This document shows, piece after piece, positions 49,053-57,723 of a DNA stretch of 64,000 bases. The DNA is taken from positions 248,001 to 312,000 of the forward strand of contig CAWGGX010000004.1 of NCBI GenBank assembly GCA_963822215.1, given 5' to 3'. This stretch comes from Roseiarcus sp963822215 (lineage in GTDB: Bacteria; Pseudomonadota; Alphaproteobacteria; Rhizobiales; Beijerinckiaceae). A program made the position numbers and the translations under genes. The stretch's first letter is position 1. Each line of letters opens with the position of its first letter. Below the pieces are notes generated by a model that ran no database searches, was not told the DNA's origin, and saw only the letters and a program-made list of their open reading frames with translations.

Positions 49053-49391
49053 ATGACTTATGTTGTTGTCGAGAACTGCATCAAGTGCAAGTACATGGAT
49101 TGCGTCGAGGTGTGCCCAGTCGATTGTTTCTATGAGGGAGCAAACATGCTGGTCATCCATCCGGACGAATGCATCGACTGCGGTGTTTGCGAGCCGGAAT
49201 GTCCCGCCGAAGCGATCAAGCCGGACACCGAGCCCGGGTTGACGACTTGGCTGGGCCTGAATGCTGAATATTCGAAATCATGGCCAAATATAACCGCCAA
49301 ACGAGAACCTCCGGCGGACGGCAAGGAATTTGACGGCAAGCCGAACAAGTTTAACGATTTCTTTTCTCCGGAGCCTGGGCAGGGCGATTGA
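49053..49391 (+). CDS. fdxA: 7Fe-8S ferredoxin FdxA
   Basis: A 112-residue ferredoxin with the classical FdxA layout: CIKCKYMDCVEVCPVDCFYE at the N-terminus (3Fe-4S and 4Fe-4S ligands), CIDCGVCEPECPAEAI as the second cluster motif, and a C-terminal extension rich in Asn/Phe (EYSKSWPNITAKREPPADGK). It shuttles electrons in the cytoplasm; the partner is unknown. It sits 98 bases after the helicase remnant and 264 before carD, a conserved order in Hyphomicrobiales. Confidence 0.95.
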   Translation: MTYVVVENCIKCKYMDCVEVCPVDCFYEGANMLVIHPDECIDCGVCEPECPAEAIKPDTEPGLTTWLGLNAEYSKSWPNITAKREPPADGKEFDGKPNKFNDFFSPEPGQGD

Positions 49392-49654
49392 GCGGCGCCT
49401 GACAGAGCGGCGCTCTCGCGCAGAAAGGCGTTTCGTGCGCAGACTTATTTAACATTATATAATTGTTCTTCTCACCCTTTGAAATTTCGATAGATTTGTG
49501 CTAAACGCAGTTCAGCGGACGGAATGGCGTGTCGCGCGGATCTTCCTACAACCGTTGGCGCCGAGCTAGGCGTAGTTGGCGGTTCTTCCAGGCTGTGCTG
49601 GCGTAGGGTGCGGCACGGGCGTAGTATGGCGCGCGGCGTGTGGAGTGTGAAACG

Positions 49655-50767
49655 ATGGCGGCGCGTAAGAGGTCTGCAAAAAAAATTGGCCGTGCAAAGA
49701 GCGTTCGCGCGAAGACCGCCAACTCCAAAGAGCGACCGCAACCCAGAACGCGTGCGGCGCCGAAGAAAGCCAGTAAGGCAGGCGCGAGTTCTGCGCGATC
49801 TGCCACGGCAAAAAAACGCCCTACGAGCGGGAAAACCGTGAAAAGGGCGCGACCGACCGCACGAGAGGGAATTCATCAAGGCGGCAAGGCAACCCCTAAA
49901 GGCGGAGCGAAAAAGACATTGACCCGCGAAGTGAACGGTCTTGCCGTCGCCGAAAAAGCGAACGGCGGAGTGGTGGACCCGAAATTGCAGATAAAAAACC
50001 TGCCAAAGAGCAAAATCGAAGCCCCGAGTGAGGAGTCCGAATTGAAGGTCGAGAAGATTGACGCCGCGCCCGGTCCGGAGATCAAGTCGGTGGCGGCGCC
50101 CACGATCGTGAGCGGGATCGCGCTGCCCAAAGCGGCGCCGCCCAACGCCAAACAGAAGCCGCCGTCGAAGGACGAGGCTGTCGCGTCGCCGAAGACGGCC
50201 AAAGCGGCCGCACAGCGGCAGGGTTTCAAGCTGAACGAGTTTGTCGTCTATCCGGCGCATGGCGTGGGCCAGATCGTGGCGCTCGAAGAGCAGGAAGTGG
50301 CCGGTTTCAAGCTCGAGTTGTTCGTGATCAGCTTTTCGAAGGACAAAATGACCTTGCGCGTGCCGACGTCGAAGGTCGCAGGCGTGGGCATGCGAAAAAT
50401 CTCGGACCCCGACACGGCGAAGCGGTCTCTCGATATTCTTAGTGGCCGAGCCCGCATCAAACGGACCATGTGGTCGCGGCGCGCGCAGGAATACGAGACC
50501 AAGATCAATTCCGGCGACATCACTGCGATCGCGGAAGTGGTCAGGGATCTCTACCGCTCCGAGGCGCAGCCCGAGCAGTCGTACTCCGAGCGGCAGCTGT
50601 ATGAGGCGGCCCTGGATCGGATGGTTCGCGAAATCGCCGCTGTTCAGAAGTCGAACGAAATCGATGCTCTGAAGGCGATCGAGGCGCAGCTCCAGAAGAC
50701 GGCTGCCCGGCAAGCGAAGGCGGCCGCCGGCCAGGTCGCCGTTACAGAGATCGAAGAGGCGGCGTAG
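49655..50767 (+). CDS. carD: CarD family transcription regulator with long basic N-terminal tail
   Basis: A 370-residue protein. Residues about 1-185 are Lys/Ala/Pro-rich and disordered (MAARKRSAKKIGRAKSVRAK, AKKRPTSGKTVKRA), like a histone-H1-type tail. The CarD/CdnL domain starts about 190: FKLNEFVVYPAHGVGQIVAL, the Tudor-like RNA-polymerase-binding part, then MTLRVPTSKVAGVGMRKISD and the helical DNA-binding part with TMWSRRAQEYETKINSGDIT and SERQLYEAALDRMVREIAAV. CarD stabilises open promoter complexes, notably at rRNA promoters. The typical CdnL is about 170 residues; the tail doubles that. ATG 49655 with GGAG upstream is chosen over an in-frame GTG. Confidence 0.93.
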   Translation: MAARKRSAKKIGRAKSVRAKTANSKERPQPRTRAAPKKASKAGASSARSATAKKRPTSGKTVKRARPTAREGIHQGGKATPKGGAKKTLTREVNGLAVAEKANGGVVDPKLQIKNLPKSKIEAPSEESELKVEKIDAAPGPEIKSVAAPTIVSGIALPKAAPPNAKQKPPSKDEAVASPKTAKAAAQRQGFKLNEFVVYPAHGVGQIVALEEQEVAGFKLELFVISFSKDKMTLRVPTSKVAGVGMRKISDPDTAKRSLDILSGRARIKRTMWSRRAQEYETKINSGDITAIAEVVRDLYRSEAQPEQSYSERQLYEAALDRMVREIAAVQKSNEIDALKAIEAQLQKTAARQAKAAAGQVAVTEIEEAA

Positions 50768-50933
50768 TCTCAATTCGAGCCAACCAGAACGGGGCGTCGG
50801 CGCGCATATGGCACCGACGCGCATTTCCATAGCCCGCCGCCGCAAATGCGGCACGAAGAACCGGAGGCTGGGCGGCCATCCGCTCTCCCGCCGCTGGGCT
50901 CGGATCGCCGCAGCGGGCGTTTGTGTCCGCCGG

Positions 50934-52394
50934 TCAGCCGTGCCACGCCGCGACCGTTTTCAGGGCCGAGAAGTCGTAGAGCGCCTCGAACCCTTTCTCG
51001 CGCCCATGTCCGGACTTGCCGACGCCGCCGAACGGCAGTTCGACCCCGCCGGCCGCCCCATAATTGTTGAGGAACACCTGCCCGGCGCGCAACGCCCTTG
51101 CGAGCCGCATCTGCCGTCCCCCGTCCCCCGTCCACACGCCCGCCACCAGCCCGTAGCCCGTGCCATTGGCGACCGCCACGGCCTCGGCCTCGTCCTCGAA
51201 GGGAATGACGACCTGGACGGGACCGAAAATCTCCTCCCGCGCCAGGCGATGGTCGGAAGGCACGTCGGCGAACAGGACCGGCGCGACGTAATGCCCGCCG
51301 GAAGGAGCGTCCGCGATGATCGACGCCCGGGCGGCGATCTCGAGATCGGCGCCGGCCGCCAGAAAACCCACGACCACCGTCTTCTGCCGGGCGGAGATGA
51401 GCGGGCCGACGTCGAGGTCGGCGTCGGCCGGCCCGACCCGTAGCGCCCGATAGCGCTCCGACATGCGCGCGACGACCTCATCGAAGCGCTTTCGTTCGAC
51501 GAGGATGCGGGAAGACGCCGAGCAGGTCTGCCCGGCGTTCTGGACGCCGGCATTGACGAGGAACGGCACAGCGCGGTCGAGGTCCGCGTCGGCGAAGACG
51601 AGCTGGGGCGATTTCCCGCCGAGTTCCAGGGTCACCGGCGCGACATGTCGGGCGGCGGCGGCCTGGACCAGCGCCCCGACGGCGACCGAGCCGGTAAAGG
51701 ACAGATGGCGGACGCCGGGATGGGCCGCGAGCGCTGCGCCCGCCTCCTCGCCGAGGCCCGGCACGACGTTGAGGGCGCCGTCCGGAAAGCCCGCCTCGCG
51801 CGCGAGATCGGCGAGCGCCAGCGAGGTGAGGCAGGCTTCCTCCGCCGGCTTCAGCACGCAGGCGTTGCCCATCGCCAGCGCTGCGCCGATCGTGCGGCCG
51901 GCGATCTGCATCGGATAGTTCCACGGCACGATATGGCCTGTGACCCCATGCGGCTCGCGCAAGGTATAGACGGTGTAGCCGTCGAGATAGGGAATGGTCT
52001 CGCCCATCACCTTGTCGGCCGCGCCGGCGTAGAACTCCATGTAGCGCGCCATCGCGAGAGCGTCCGCACGACCTTGTCTCAGCGGCTTGCCGACGTCGAG
52101 CGCCTCGATTCTGGCGAGCTCCTCGACTCGGCTCGTGATGAGCGCGCTCAGCCGCATCATCAGACGCCCGCGCTCGGTCGCGGTCAGCTTCCCCCAGTCT
52201 CCGGCGAGCGCCCGCTCGGCGGCCGCGACCGCAGCGTCGACGTCCGATCCCGTCCCGCGCGCGATCGAGCCGATCGTGACGCCGCGCGACGGGTCTTCGA
52301 GGGGCAGCGTCTTGCCGGAGCTCGGCGCCACCCATCGCCCGCCGACAAAGCACCGGTCGATCGGATACCAGGCGAGGTCTGACTTGACGTTCAC
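50934..52394 (-). CDS. Aldehyde dehydrogenase (betaine-aldehyde-dehydrogenase-like)
   Basis: A 486-residue NAD(P)-dependent aldehyde dehydrogenase. GHIVPWNYPMQIAGRTIGAA, HLSFTGSVAVGALVQAAAA (cofactor), VTLELGGKSPQLVFADADLD (general-base Glu) and VQNAGQTCSASSRILVERKR (nucleophile Cys about residue 291) are all intact, and the tail ELPFGGVGKSGHGREKGFEA is typical. Similarity is highest to betaine aldehyde/aminoaldehyde dehydrogenases, but the substrate cannot be fixed. No signal peptide. It is convergent with carD. Confidence 0.92.
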   Translation of the reverse strand: MNVKSDLAWYPIDRCFVGGRWVAPSSGKTLPLEDPSRGVTIGSIARGTGSDVDAAVAAAERALAGDWGKLTATERGRLMMRLSALITSRVEELARIEALDVGKPLRQGRADALAMARYMEFYAGAADKVMGETIPYLDGYTVYTLREPHGVTGHIVPWNYPMQIAGRTIGAALAMGNACVLKPAEEACLTSLALADLAREAGFPDGALNVVPGLGEEAGAALAAHPGVRHLSFTGSVAVGALVQAAAARHVAPVTLELGGKSPQLVFADADLDRAVPFLVNAGVQNAGQTCSASSRILVERKRFDEVVARMSERYRALRVGPADADLDVGPLISARQKTVVVGFLAAGADLEIAARASIIADAPSGGHYVAPVLFADVPSDHRLAREEIFGPVQVVIPFEDEAEAVAVANGTGYGLVAGVWTGDGGRQMRLARALRAGQVFLNNYGAAGGVELPFGGVGKSGHGREKGFEALYDFSALKTVAAWHG

Positions 52395-52589
52395 TGGGCG
52401 ACTTTCCTTTCCTCAACTGCCGTCGCCCCCCGTCGCTTGCGCGACAAGGAGATCAGGGGGCGTCCTGTCGTTAAATCGGCACAATCGTCGCGTCTGCGGC
52501 TGATCGCAAGTGGACAACGTGACATCGGTGGGATGGAGAGCGGCGTCCTGTCGAGACGGTGATGCACTTCTGGCAAGGCTCGCATGCTT
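52395..52589. other. Intergenic, no gene seen
   Basis: Short region upstream of the aldehyde dehydrogenase gene, probably its promoter. Confidence 0.35.
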
Positions 52590-53009
52590 TCAATGCTTTA
52601 AGCGCACAAAACTGTCACAGAATTCAAGGCGCCGAGGATACCGATTGGATGCGGGATTATGCCAGGGCCGACTCCCGTCTGCCGCGTCGCTCAACGCGCT
52701 CGTCTCGATGACAGATCCGCCGGCGCTCGATTTATAAAACATATATATCATGTAATTTAAATACGGCGACGCTTCCTTCAATTGCCACGTTTCCGCGCTC
52801 GAATGCCGCGCCGTACGAGCGCCCCAGTCCGAAGCCAAAGACACGATCAAGCGATCGAGAGAAATAGCAATTAAAAGAACTGTCGCCGAAAGCCCCTCCT
52901 CGCTGGCGACGTCGCGGTAGGCCCAGCCCTCGCGCATGCGGTCCAGCATCCGTAGCTTCCGCGCCGTCCGGGTGAACCTCGTGCTGGGGCCCCTTGGCCT
53001 CGTATTCAT
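52590..53009 (-). CDS. HTH protein relic of a mobile-element-associated family
   Basis: A 139-residue frame from ATG 53009 (GAGGA upstream). The front, STRFTRTARKLRMLDRMREG then WAYRDVASEEGLSATV, matches an HTH protein family often found beside phage integrases in rhizobia, where the continuation is a long helical domain. Here the sequence after residue 45 departs from that family (LIAISLDRLIVSLASDWG), so the gene is likely damaged. Function is unknown; the DNA-binding role is inferred from the HTH. Confidence 0.45.
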   Translation of the reverse strand: MNTRPRGPSTRFTRTARKLRMLDRMREGWAYRDVASEEGLSATVLLIAISLDRLIVSLASDWGARTARHSSAETWQLKEASPYLNYMIYMFYKSSAGGSVIETSALSDAADGSRPWHNPASNRYPRRLEFCDSFVRLKH

Positions 53010-53271
53010 GCCGTCCTCGCTCGCCGTCCGATGCGCCCTGTTCTGCCTGACAGGAAAGAACATAACACGAACGACGGTTATTCCAAAGCTTTTGTCGTCG
53101 AACGTCGATATCGCTGATCCGCCAGGGCGTTGCCGGGCAACCGGGCTCAAGCAGAAAAGACGCGCCGGAGCGAGGCGTTTGCCGACGGGATGGCCGGCGC
53201 CATTGCGCGTGGATCGGAGGACCAGAATCGCGCCGTTGTCGTCCTCGCCGATTGGCCAAGGAACGCCACGC

Positions 53272-53436
53272 CTATTCTCCGCAGCCAAATTTGAGCGTCG
53301 CCTTCTTCGGCGCTGAATTGCCAACGCGCGCTTCGATCGTGACCGGGTAACAGGTCGCGTTCTCGATCAGCACGGATTCGTGTCGAACCTCGCCGGCGGT
53401 AAACGTGCTGTTGTCGAAAGTTCGGGTGAGCGTCAT
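53272..53436 (-). CDS. Small hypothetical protein coupled to the gene upstream
   Basis: A 54-residue frame starting MTLTRTFDNSTFTAGEVRHE, with two cysteines (ENATCYPVTIEAR, KFGCGE). Its ATG overlaps the previous stop as ATGA. The phrase TRTFDNS-T echoes TKTFDNTVIGEGEAGG of the upstream protein, so the two may derive from an internal duplication or from one frameshifted gene. Unknown function. Confidence 0.5.
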   Translation of the reverse strand: MTLTRTFDNSTFTAGEVRHESVLIENATCYPVTIEARVGNSAPKKATLKFGCGE

Positions 53437-53747
53437 GTCGCGCCGAACGCCGTATAGGCAACCTGCAGGGTCGCCGTCTGCTTCGGACCCGGCCCATCGC
53501 CATTCGCAAGCACGAGATCGATCAGAACGTTGGTCGCCGCCCCGCCGGCTTCGCCCTCGCCAATCACGGTATTGTCGAAGGTCTTCGTCGAGCCAACGAT
53601 GTTTTCCGAGAGGAGCCCGGAATTGGAAAAGAACAAATAAGCCCGGATATCTTTGACCAGGAATGTGTCGGCGCGGGAGGACGCCGGCGATCCGAAAATC
53701 GCGAGAATGGCGGCGGCTGCGGTAGCGATTGCGGTCGCGATGCGCAT
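53433..53747 (-). CDS. Small exported hypothetical protein
   Basis: A 104-residue protein with a signal peptide (MRIATAIATAAAAILAIFGS, cut near SRA-DTF) and a beta-rich mature part (DIRAYLFFSNSGLLSENIVG). The end, TATLQVAYTAFGAT, leads directly into the next small gene by overlap. Not recognised. Probably periplasmic. Confidence 0.6.
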   Translation of the reverse strand: MRIATAIATAAAAILAIFGSPASSRADTFLVKDIRAYLFFSNSGLLSENIVGSTKTFDNTVIGEGEAGGAATNVLIDLVLANGDGPGPKQTATLQVAYTAFGAT

Positions 53748-54353
53748 GGGGGGGCTCCGTGTTGGCCGCTATAACCTGAATGAACGCCTTCACCAATTCA
53801 TCTCAATGCGCCGCCGCCGAGCCCGACGACAGTCATCGGCTCGAAGTCATCAGCAGGCGCAAGATTTGCAGGAGTTTACGCTTAGAGCAGTTTTCGATCA
53901 AATCGAAGCGCCCTCGTCATTGCGAGCGACCCCCGGGTCAAAGAGCCCGGGGGGAAGCAATCCAGCAGAACGTCGGGCGCTCTACGATCCCCTGGATTGC
54001 TCTTATGTCCTTCGTCAAGGGGTCGGACGCACCCTCCCGTTTCCGCTTCAGGGGTGGGCGGAGTGATGGCGTTGGATGATTGCGCAGAGGTGGGGGCGAG
54101 GCCTGTTGGACGTCGGTGATCAAGCTCTAATACGCGTATTTGTTCCGCATGTCCGAGTTTCGTCCGGGGCTGCTCCACGTCTTCGTACGGGCGTCGATGC
54201 GTCGATCGGCCACTTGCAATCCTCGGGAGTTCCCCTGCCGCGGCTTCACCCCCGCCGCTGCGCAATGTTTGTTGCATCCGTCTGCCGTATCCCTCCTCGG
54301 TCTGTGTGGGGTCAGTCGACGCGATGGCGCGCCGCCCGCGATGGCGCGGGATC
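53748..54353. other. Intergenic region with REP-like palindromes, left flank of IS110
   Basis: Contains the REP-like element at 53879-54000 and then sequence without a gene up to the end of the IS110 transposase. Part of the right-hand portion is probably the end of the insertion sequence, whose exact tip was not found. Confidence 0.4.
53879..54000. repeat. REP-like palindromic element
   Basis: CGCTTAGAGCAGTTTTCGAT leads into CCTCGTCATTGCGAG, CCCCCGGGTCAAAGAGCCC and GGAAGCAATCCAG, closed by CTGGATTGCTC. Pieces are shared with the inverted copy right of IS110 (CTCGCAATGACGATTCAG, CGAAAACCGCTCTAAGCG at about 55650-55688) and with the palindrome inside the integrase at 12117-12140. Confidence 0.7.
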
Positions 54354-54415
54354 GCATGAAGCCGCTCGCGAAGCGCGCTCCCAAATTGCGCTGTAGCGAG
54401 CGAGCGGCTTCATGC
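54354..54415. repeat. 16-bp inverted repeat at the end of the IS110 gene
   Basis: GCATGAAGCCGCTCGC (54354-54369) is repeated in reverse complement at 54400-54415, overlapping the transposase stop codon. It may end the transposase transcript or mark the element's end. Confidence 0.6.
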
Positions 54416-55531
54416 GACGGCTTGCTCCTGCTCAAGCGCGCGATGGATCGCCCAGATGAAGCCGGCGAGTTCGCGCGCGACCGCCGTGACGGCGACGCTC
54501 TTCGTCTTGCCTTTGCGCATCAGCGCCCGGTAGCGCGCGGTGAGCCGCATCTGCGCCTTCCAGGCGATCCGCCGCGCCGCCGGCGGCGCCGCCTCGACCC
54601 GGGCGAGCTTGGCCTGACCGATGCGCGCAGGAAAGCGATGGCGCCAAGCGCTCTCGATCAGGGTTTTGCGCGCCCGGCCGTTGCCGGCCTTGGTGATGCC
54701 GAAGCGCCTGACTCGGTCGCCGGTTGAGGACTCCGAGGGCACGAGCCCCAGCCAGGCCATCAACTCGCGCGGCGTCCGAAAGCGCCCGAGGTCGCCGACT
54801 TCGGCCAGAATCGCCGTCGCCGCGACGAGGTCGATCCCGCGCATCGCCATCAGCGCCGTGACCATCGGCGCCAGCGACCAATCGGGAACCGCCTCCTCGA
54901 TCGCCTTCTCCAGCCGGGCGATGCGCGCCTTCGCCTCGTCCATCGCGGCCACCTGCTCCTCGAAGGCGATGCGCTGCTCGAGATGGGCGAAAGCTTGGCT
55001 CGCCAGCCACTTCCGGTGCGCGCCGCCCCATGTCTTCTTACCGGGATAGACGCGTCCGAGACGCAAAAGGAAGGCGCCGGTCTGCTGGCGCTTGATCCTG
55101 AGGTCGAAGGCGGCCGTCGAGCGCGCCCGCACCAGATCGCGCATCGCCTCGTGCCGCTCGTCCGGCGTCCACACGGCGGTGAGCTCGCCGGCCCGCAGCA
55201 AGCGCGCCAGATTCAAGGCGTCGCGGCGATTGGTCTTCACCCGATCGCCCGGCTTGCGCGGAATGAGCGAGGGCGCGACCACCCGGCACGCATGCCCAAG
55301 CTCGCCGATCAGCCGATAAAGACCGTAGCCGGTCGGCCCCGCCTCGTAACAGAACGTCAGCTTGTCGTGCTTGCCAGACAGGCGGCGGACCAGCTTCGTC
55401 ACCGCAGCCTCGTTCGCCTCGATCTCCCCGAGAAACCTCGCCTCGGCCGCGCCTCCGCCGTCAGCCAACCCTACCGCGATACTCGACTTCGACACGTCCA
55501 TGCCGACGAAAACTTCGCTATAATCTTTCAT
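54410..55531 (-). CDS. IS110 family transposase
   Basis: A 373-residue transposase of the DEDD type. The N-terminal RuvC-like domain has VFVGMDVSKSSIAVGLADGG (Asp), FCYEAGPTGYGLYRLIGELG (Glu) and GDRVKTNRRDALNLARLLRA (Asp residues); the C-terminal domain has MRGIDLVAATAILAEVGDLG, FRTPRELMAWLGLVPSESST (Ser nucleophile region) and GNGRARKTLIESAWRHR. IS110 elements move with a bridge RNA encoded in their non-coding end. Both flanks lie close to REP-like palindromes. The gene is intact. Confidence 0.94.
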   Translation of the reverse strand: MKDYSEVFVGMDVSKSSIAVGLADGGGAAEARFLGEIEANEAAVTKLVRRLSGKHDKLTFCYEAGPTGYGLYRLIGELGHACRVVAPSLIPRKPGDRVKTNRRDALNLARLLRAGELTAVWTPDERHEAMRDLVRARSTAAFDLRIKRQQTGAFLLRLGRVYPGKKTWGGAHRKWLASQAFAHLEQRIAFEEQVAAMDEAKARIARLEKAIEEAVPDWSLAPMVTALMAMRGIDLVAATAILAEVGDLGRFRTPRELMAWLGLVPSESSTGDRVRRFGITKAGNGRARKTLIESAWRHRFPARIGQAKLARVEAAPPAARRIAWKAQMRLTARYRALMRKGKTKSVAVTAVARELAGFIWAIHRALEQEQAVA

Positions 55532-55681
55532 GCCTCGTCCTCCTTGCGTGAGGCTCCGCCCGGCCTATCCGGGCAACCCTCGCAACGCGCATCGAGGGCG
55601 AGCCGCCGCCTCAGCGCAAGGGCATACAGTCTTCGTCGCTCCGCTCCTCGCAATGACGATTCAGCGTGGTCGAAAACCGCT

Positions 55682-56044
55682 CTAAGCGCCGCCGCAGCTG
55701 TGCTCAGAGTTCTGAGCAGTCCACGATTCAAGGGTGCGCAGGTTCGTTGTCGTGTATACTTTTCCGCGCGTGTCGCCCGCCGGACAATGCCCAGGAATAA
55801 ATACAAGACAAATCAGGACGTGATCTCCCTTCTTGGAATTTATGACGGCTTGAATCGTGTCAAAGCTCCACTGGGTCAAGCCGTTCTTAAAGGAGACGCC
55901 AGTACCTACACTGGAACTCCCGGCGTCTGTAATGACGCTTCCGCCACAGGTCAGAATTTGTGTTGGAGGTGGATCATCCGGAGTTACGGCTCGGGCGGTG
56001 GTGACACTGATCAAAAGCAGCGCTGAACAAAAAAGCAAATTCAA
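55682..56044 (-). CDS. Small exported protein (unit A copy)
   Basis: A 120-residue protein with a signal peptide (MNLLFCSALLLISVTTARAV) and four cysteines in the mature part (TQILTCGGSVITDAGSSSVG, VLICLVFIPGHCPAGDTR, NSEHSCGGA). It starts with TTG behind GGAGGAGAG. In the ancestral arrangement it follows the peptidoglycan-binding gene. The copy in unit B has a 19-bp deletion, so this is the only intact version. Function unknown. Confidence 0.6.
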   Translation of the reverse strand: MNLLFCSALLLISVTTARAVTPDDPPPTQILTCGGSVITDAGSSSVGTGVSFKNGLTQWSFDTIQAVINSKKGDHVLICLVFIPGHCPAGDTRGKVYTTTNLRTLESWTAQNSEHSCGGA

Positions 56045-56067
56045 CGCATCTCTCCTCCAAAAGCGTG

Positions 56068-56145
56068 TCAGCCGATCACGTAGTCTAAGCCCACCATGCT
56101 TTCCAGCGTGGCGTTCATCGCATGCAACGGAACAGCCCAGGTCTT
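56068..56145 (-). pseudogene. Tail of the peptidoglycan-binding protein gene, duplicated
   Basis: The last 26 codons (AVPLHAMNATLESMVGLDYV and onward) of the intact gene at 57724-58212 are repeated here and broken at the duplication junction by the REP-like sequence. It cannot be expressed. Confidence 0.75.
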
Positions 56146-56221
56146 CGTCGCTCCGCTCCTCGCAATGACAATTCAGCGTGGTCGAAAACCGCTCTAAGCG
56201 CCGCCGCAGCTGTGCTCAGAG

Positions 56222-57376
56222 CGTGCCTATCCGGTTAACGCCCACGCCCACTACATTCAGATCCCCTGAGGCTCAATCCTATCCGCTTGACGCCCAAGAT
56301 GGGCGGACATAGTGTGGGCGCAAAGCGGATAATGGTACAGGGCATGGATGTTCTCGACCACGCGAGCTTGGCCTTCCCACGGTCGCTTCCCGAGTTCCAG
56401 CGCCTTTTCCCTGACGACGCGGCTTGCGCCGCCTATCTGGAAAAGTCCCGCTGGGACGGTGGGTTCGTCTGCCCGCACTGTCGAATGGGCGGAGAACCGC
56501 TCCGCTTTGATAACCGCCCTGGCGTCCTGCGCTGCCGGAAATGTCGCAAGAATACTGGGCTGACGGTCGGCACGGTCATGGAGCGCAGCCATACGCCACT
56601 GAGCGTGTGGTTCTGGGCCGCCTATCTGGTCGCCAGCCAAACGCAGGGCGTATCGGCGGTGCAGTTCCAGCGGCAACTGGGCCTAACCCGCTACGAGACC
56701 GCCTTTGGCATCCTGCACAAGCTGCGCGCGGGCATGGTGCGGCCCGATCAGGATCGGATCGGCGGCAGGGTGGGTGAACATGTCGAGGTGGATGAGACCT
56801 ACGTCGGCGGAAAGACACGCGGCGAGGGTCGAGGCGTCCACCACAAGACGTTGGTCGCCGCCGCCGTCGAGGTTCGCCACCGCAAGCCGGGCACGGCGCA
56901 GGACAAGAGAAAGGACGGCCGGTATGCTGGGCGCGTTCGACTCGCCATCGCCCCTGACCGCTCTGCCGAAACGTTGTGCGAATTCGTCGGAAGCGCCGTC
57001 ATGCCGGGGACCCTGCTCGTCACCGATGATTGGAGCGCCTATGGCAGTCTGCGGGCGCGTGGCTACGATCACCACGCCATCGCCGAATGCGGCGACCCTG
57101 AGGTCGCCGAGGAGTTCCTACCGATCTCCCACCTCGTCTTTAGCAATCTGAAGACCTGGCTCAACGGCATCCATCACGGCGTCAGCGCCAAGCACCTGCA
57201 AGCCTACCTCAACGAGTTCACGTTCCGCTTCAATCGGCGGTTCTACCCGTTCAACGCCTTCCGCTCTCTCCTCGGAATCGCAGGCGATGCGACGGCTCCG
57301 ACCTACGCCGAGCTTTACTCAGGGGAGTGGCAACACCCTAGATGTAGCGGGTGAGGGTCTTAACCGGATAGGCACG
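56222..57376 (+). mobile_element. IS1595-family insertion sequence with 8-bp target duplication
   Basis: The ends CGTGCCTATCCGGTTAA and its reverse complement (57360-57376) are perfect 17-bp inverted repeats. The 8-bp target GCTCAGAG is duplicated at 56214-56221 and 57377-57384. 1155 bp with one transposase gene. It was inserted into unit B of the tandem duplication, so it came after the duplication. Confidence 0.93.
56344..57354 (+). CDS. IS1595 family transposase
   Basis: A 336-residue transposase (ATG 56344; earlier in-frame starts at 56287 and 56335 exist). The N-terminal zinc ribbon has FVCPHCRMGGEPLRF and VLRCRKCRKNTGLTVGTVME; the DDE core has GEHVEVDETYVGGKTRGEGR (first Asp), GTLLVTDDWSAYGSLRARGY (second) and LKTWLNGIHHGVSAKHLQAY, followed by NEFTFRFNRRFYPF (third acidic residue). 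The gene is intact and between perfect inverted ends, so the element may be active. Confidence 0.92.
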   Translation: MDVLDHASLAFPRSLPEFQRLFPDDAACAAYLEKSRWDGGFVCPHCRMGGEPLRFDNRPGVLRCRKCRKNTGLTVGTVMERSHTPLSVWFWAAYLVASQTQGVSAVQFQRQLGLTRYETAFGILHKLRAGMVRPDQDRIGGRVGEHVEVDETYVGGKTRGEGRGVHHKTLVAAAVEVRHRKPGTAQDKRKDGRYAGRVRLAIAPDRSAETLCEFVGSAVMPGTLLVTDDWSAYGSLRARGYDHHAIAECGDPEVAEEFLPISHLVFSNLKTWLNGIHHGVSAKHLQAYLNEFTFRFNRRFYPFNAFRSLLGIAGDATAPTYAELYSGEWQHPRCSG

Positions 57377-57514
57377 GCTCAGAGTTCTGAGCAGTCCACG
57401 ATTTAAGGGTGCGCAGGTTCGTTGTCGTGTATACTTTTCCGCGCGTGTCGCCCGCCGGACAATGCCCAGGAATAAATACAAGACAAATCAGGACGTGATC
57501 TCCCTTCTTGGAAT

Positions 57515-57700
57515 TTATGACGGCTTGAATCGTGTCAAAGCTCCACAGGAGACGCCAGTACCTACACTGGAACTCCCGGCGTCTGTAATGACGCTTCCGC
57601 CACAGGTCAGAATTTGTGTTGGAGGTGGATCATCCGGAGTTACGGCTCGGGCGGTGGTGACACTGATCAAAAGCAGCGCTGAACAAAAAAGCAAATTCAA
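57515..57700 (-). pseudogene. Small exported protein, unit B copy with a 19-bp deletion
   Basis: The front half repeats the unit A protein (MNLLFCSALLLISVTTARAV, TQILTCGGSVITDAGSSSVG). A 19-bp deletion near 57547 changes the frame, giving GTGVSCGALTRFKPS and a stop at 57515. The remaining 3' part is present down to about 57390 but out of frame. Confidence 0.8.
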
Positions 57701-57723
57701 CGCATCTCTCCTCCAAAAGCGTG

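Larger units (their letters stand above)
55626..56145. repeat. Tandem duplication, unit A (about 520 bp)
   Basis: From CTTCGTCGCTCCGCTCC through the small secreted gene to AACAGCCCAGGT the segment repeats at 56145 onward, where it is split by IS1595, and ends at about 57800. The units differ by a few bases and a 19-bp deletion in unit B (the TGGGTCAAGCCGTTCTTAA of unit A near 55870 is missing near 57547). A junction of GGTC/TTCGTCG suggests recombination at a short match. Confidence 0.8.

Noticed and set aside
53931..53958. Rho-independent terminator
   Set aside because: The strong CCCCCGGG/CCCGGGGG stem has no T-run on either side and matches the REP-like family instead.
54410..57376. IS110 and IS1595 as ends of one composite transposon
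   Set aside because: They are unrelated families; IS1595 has its own 8-bp target duplication, so it inserted independently.
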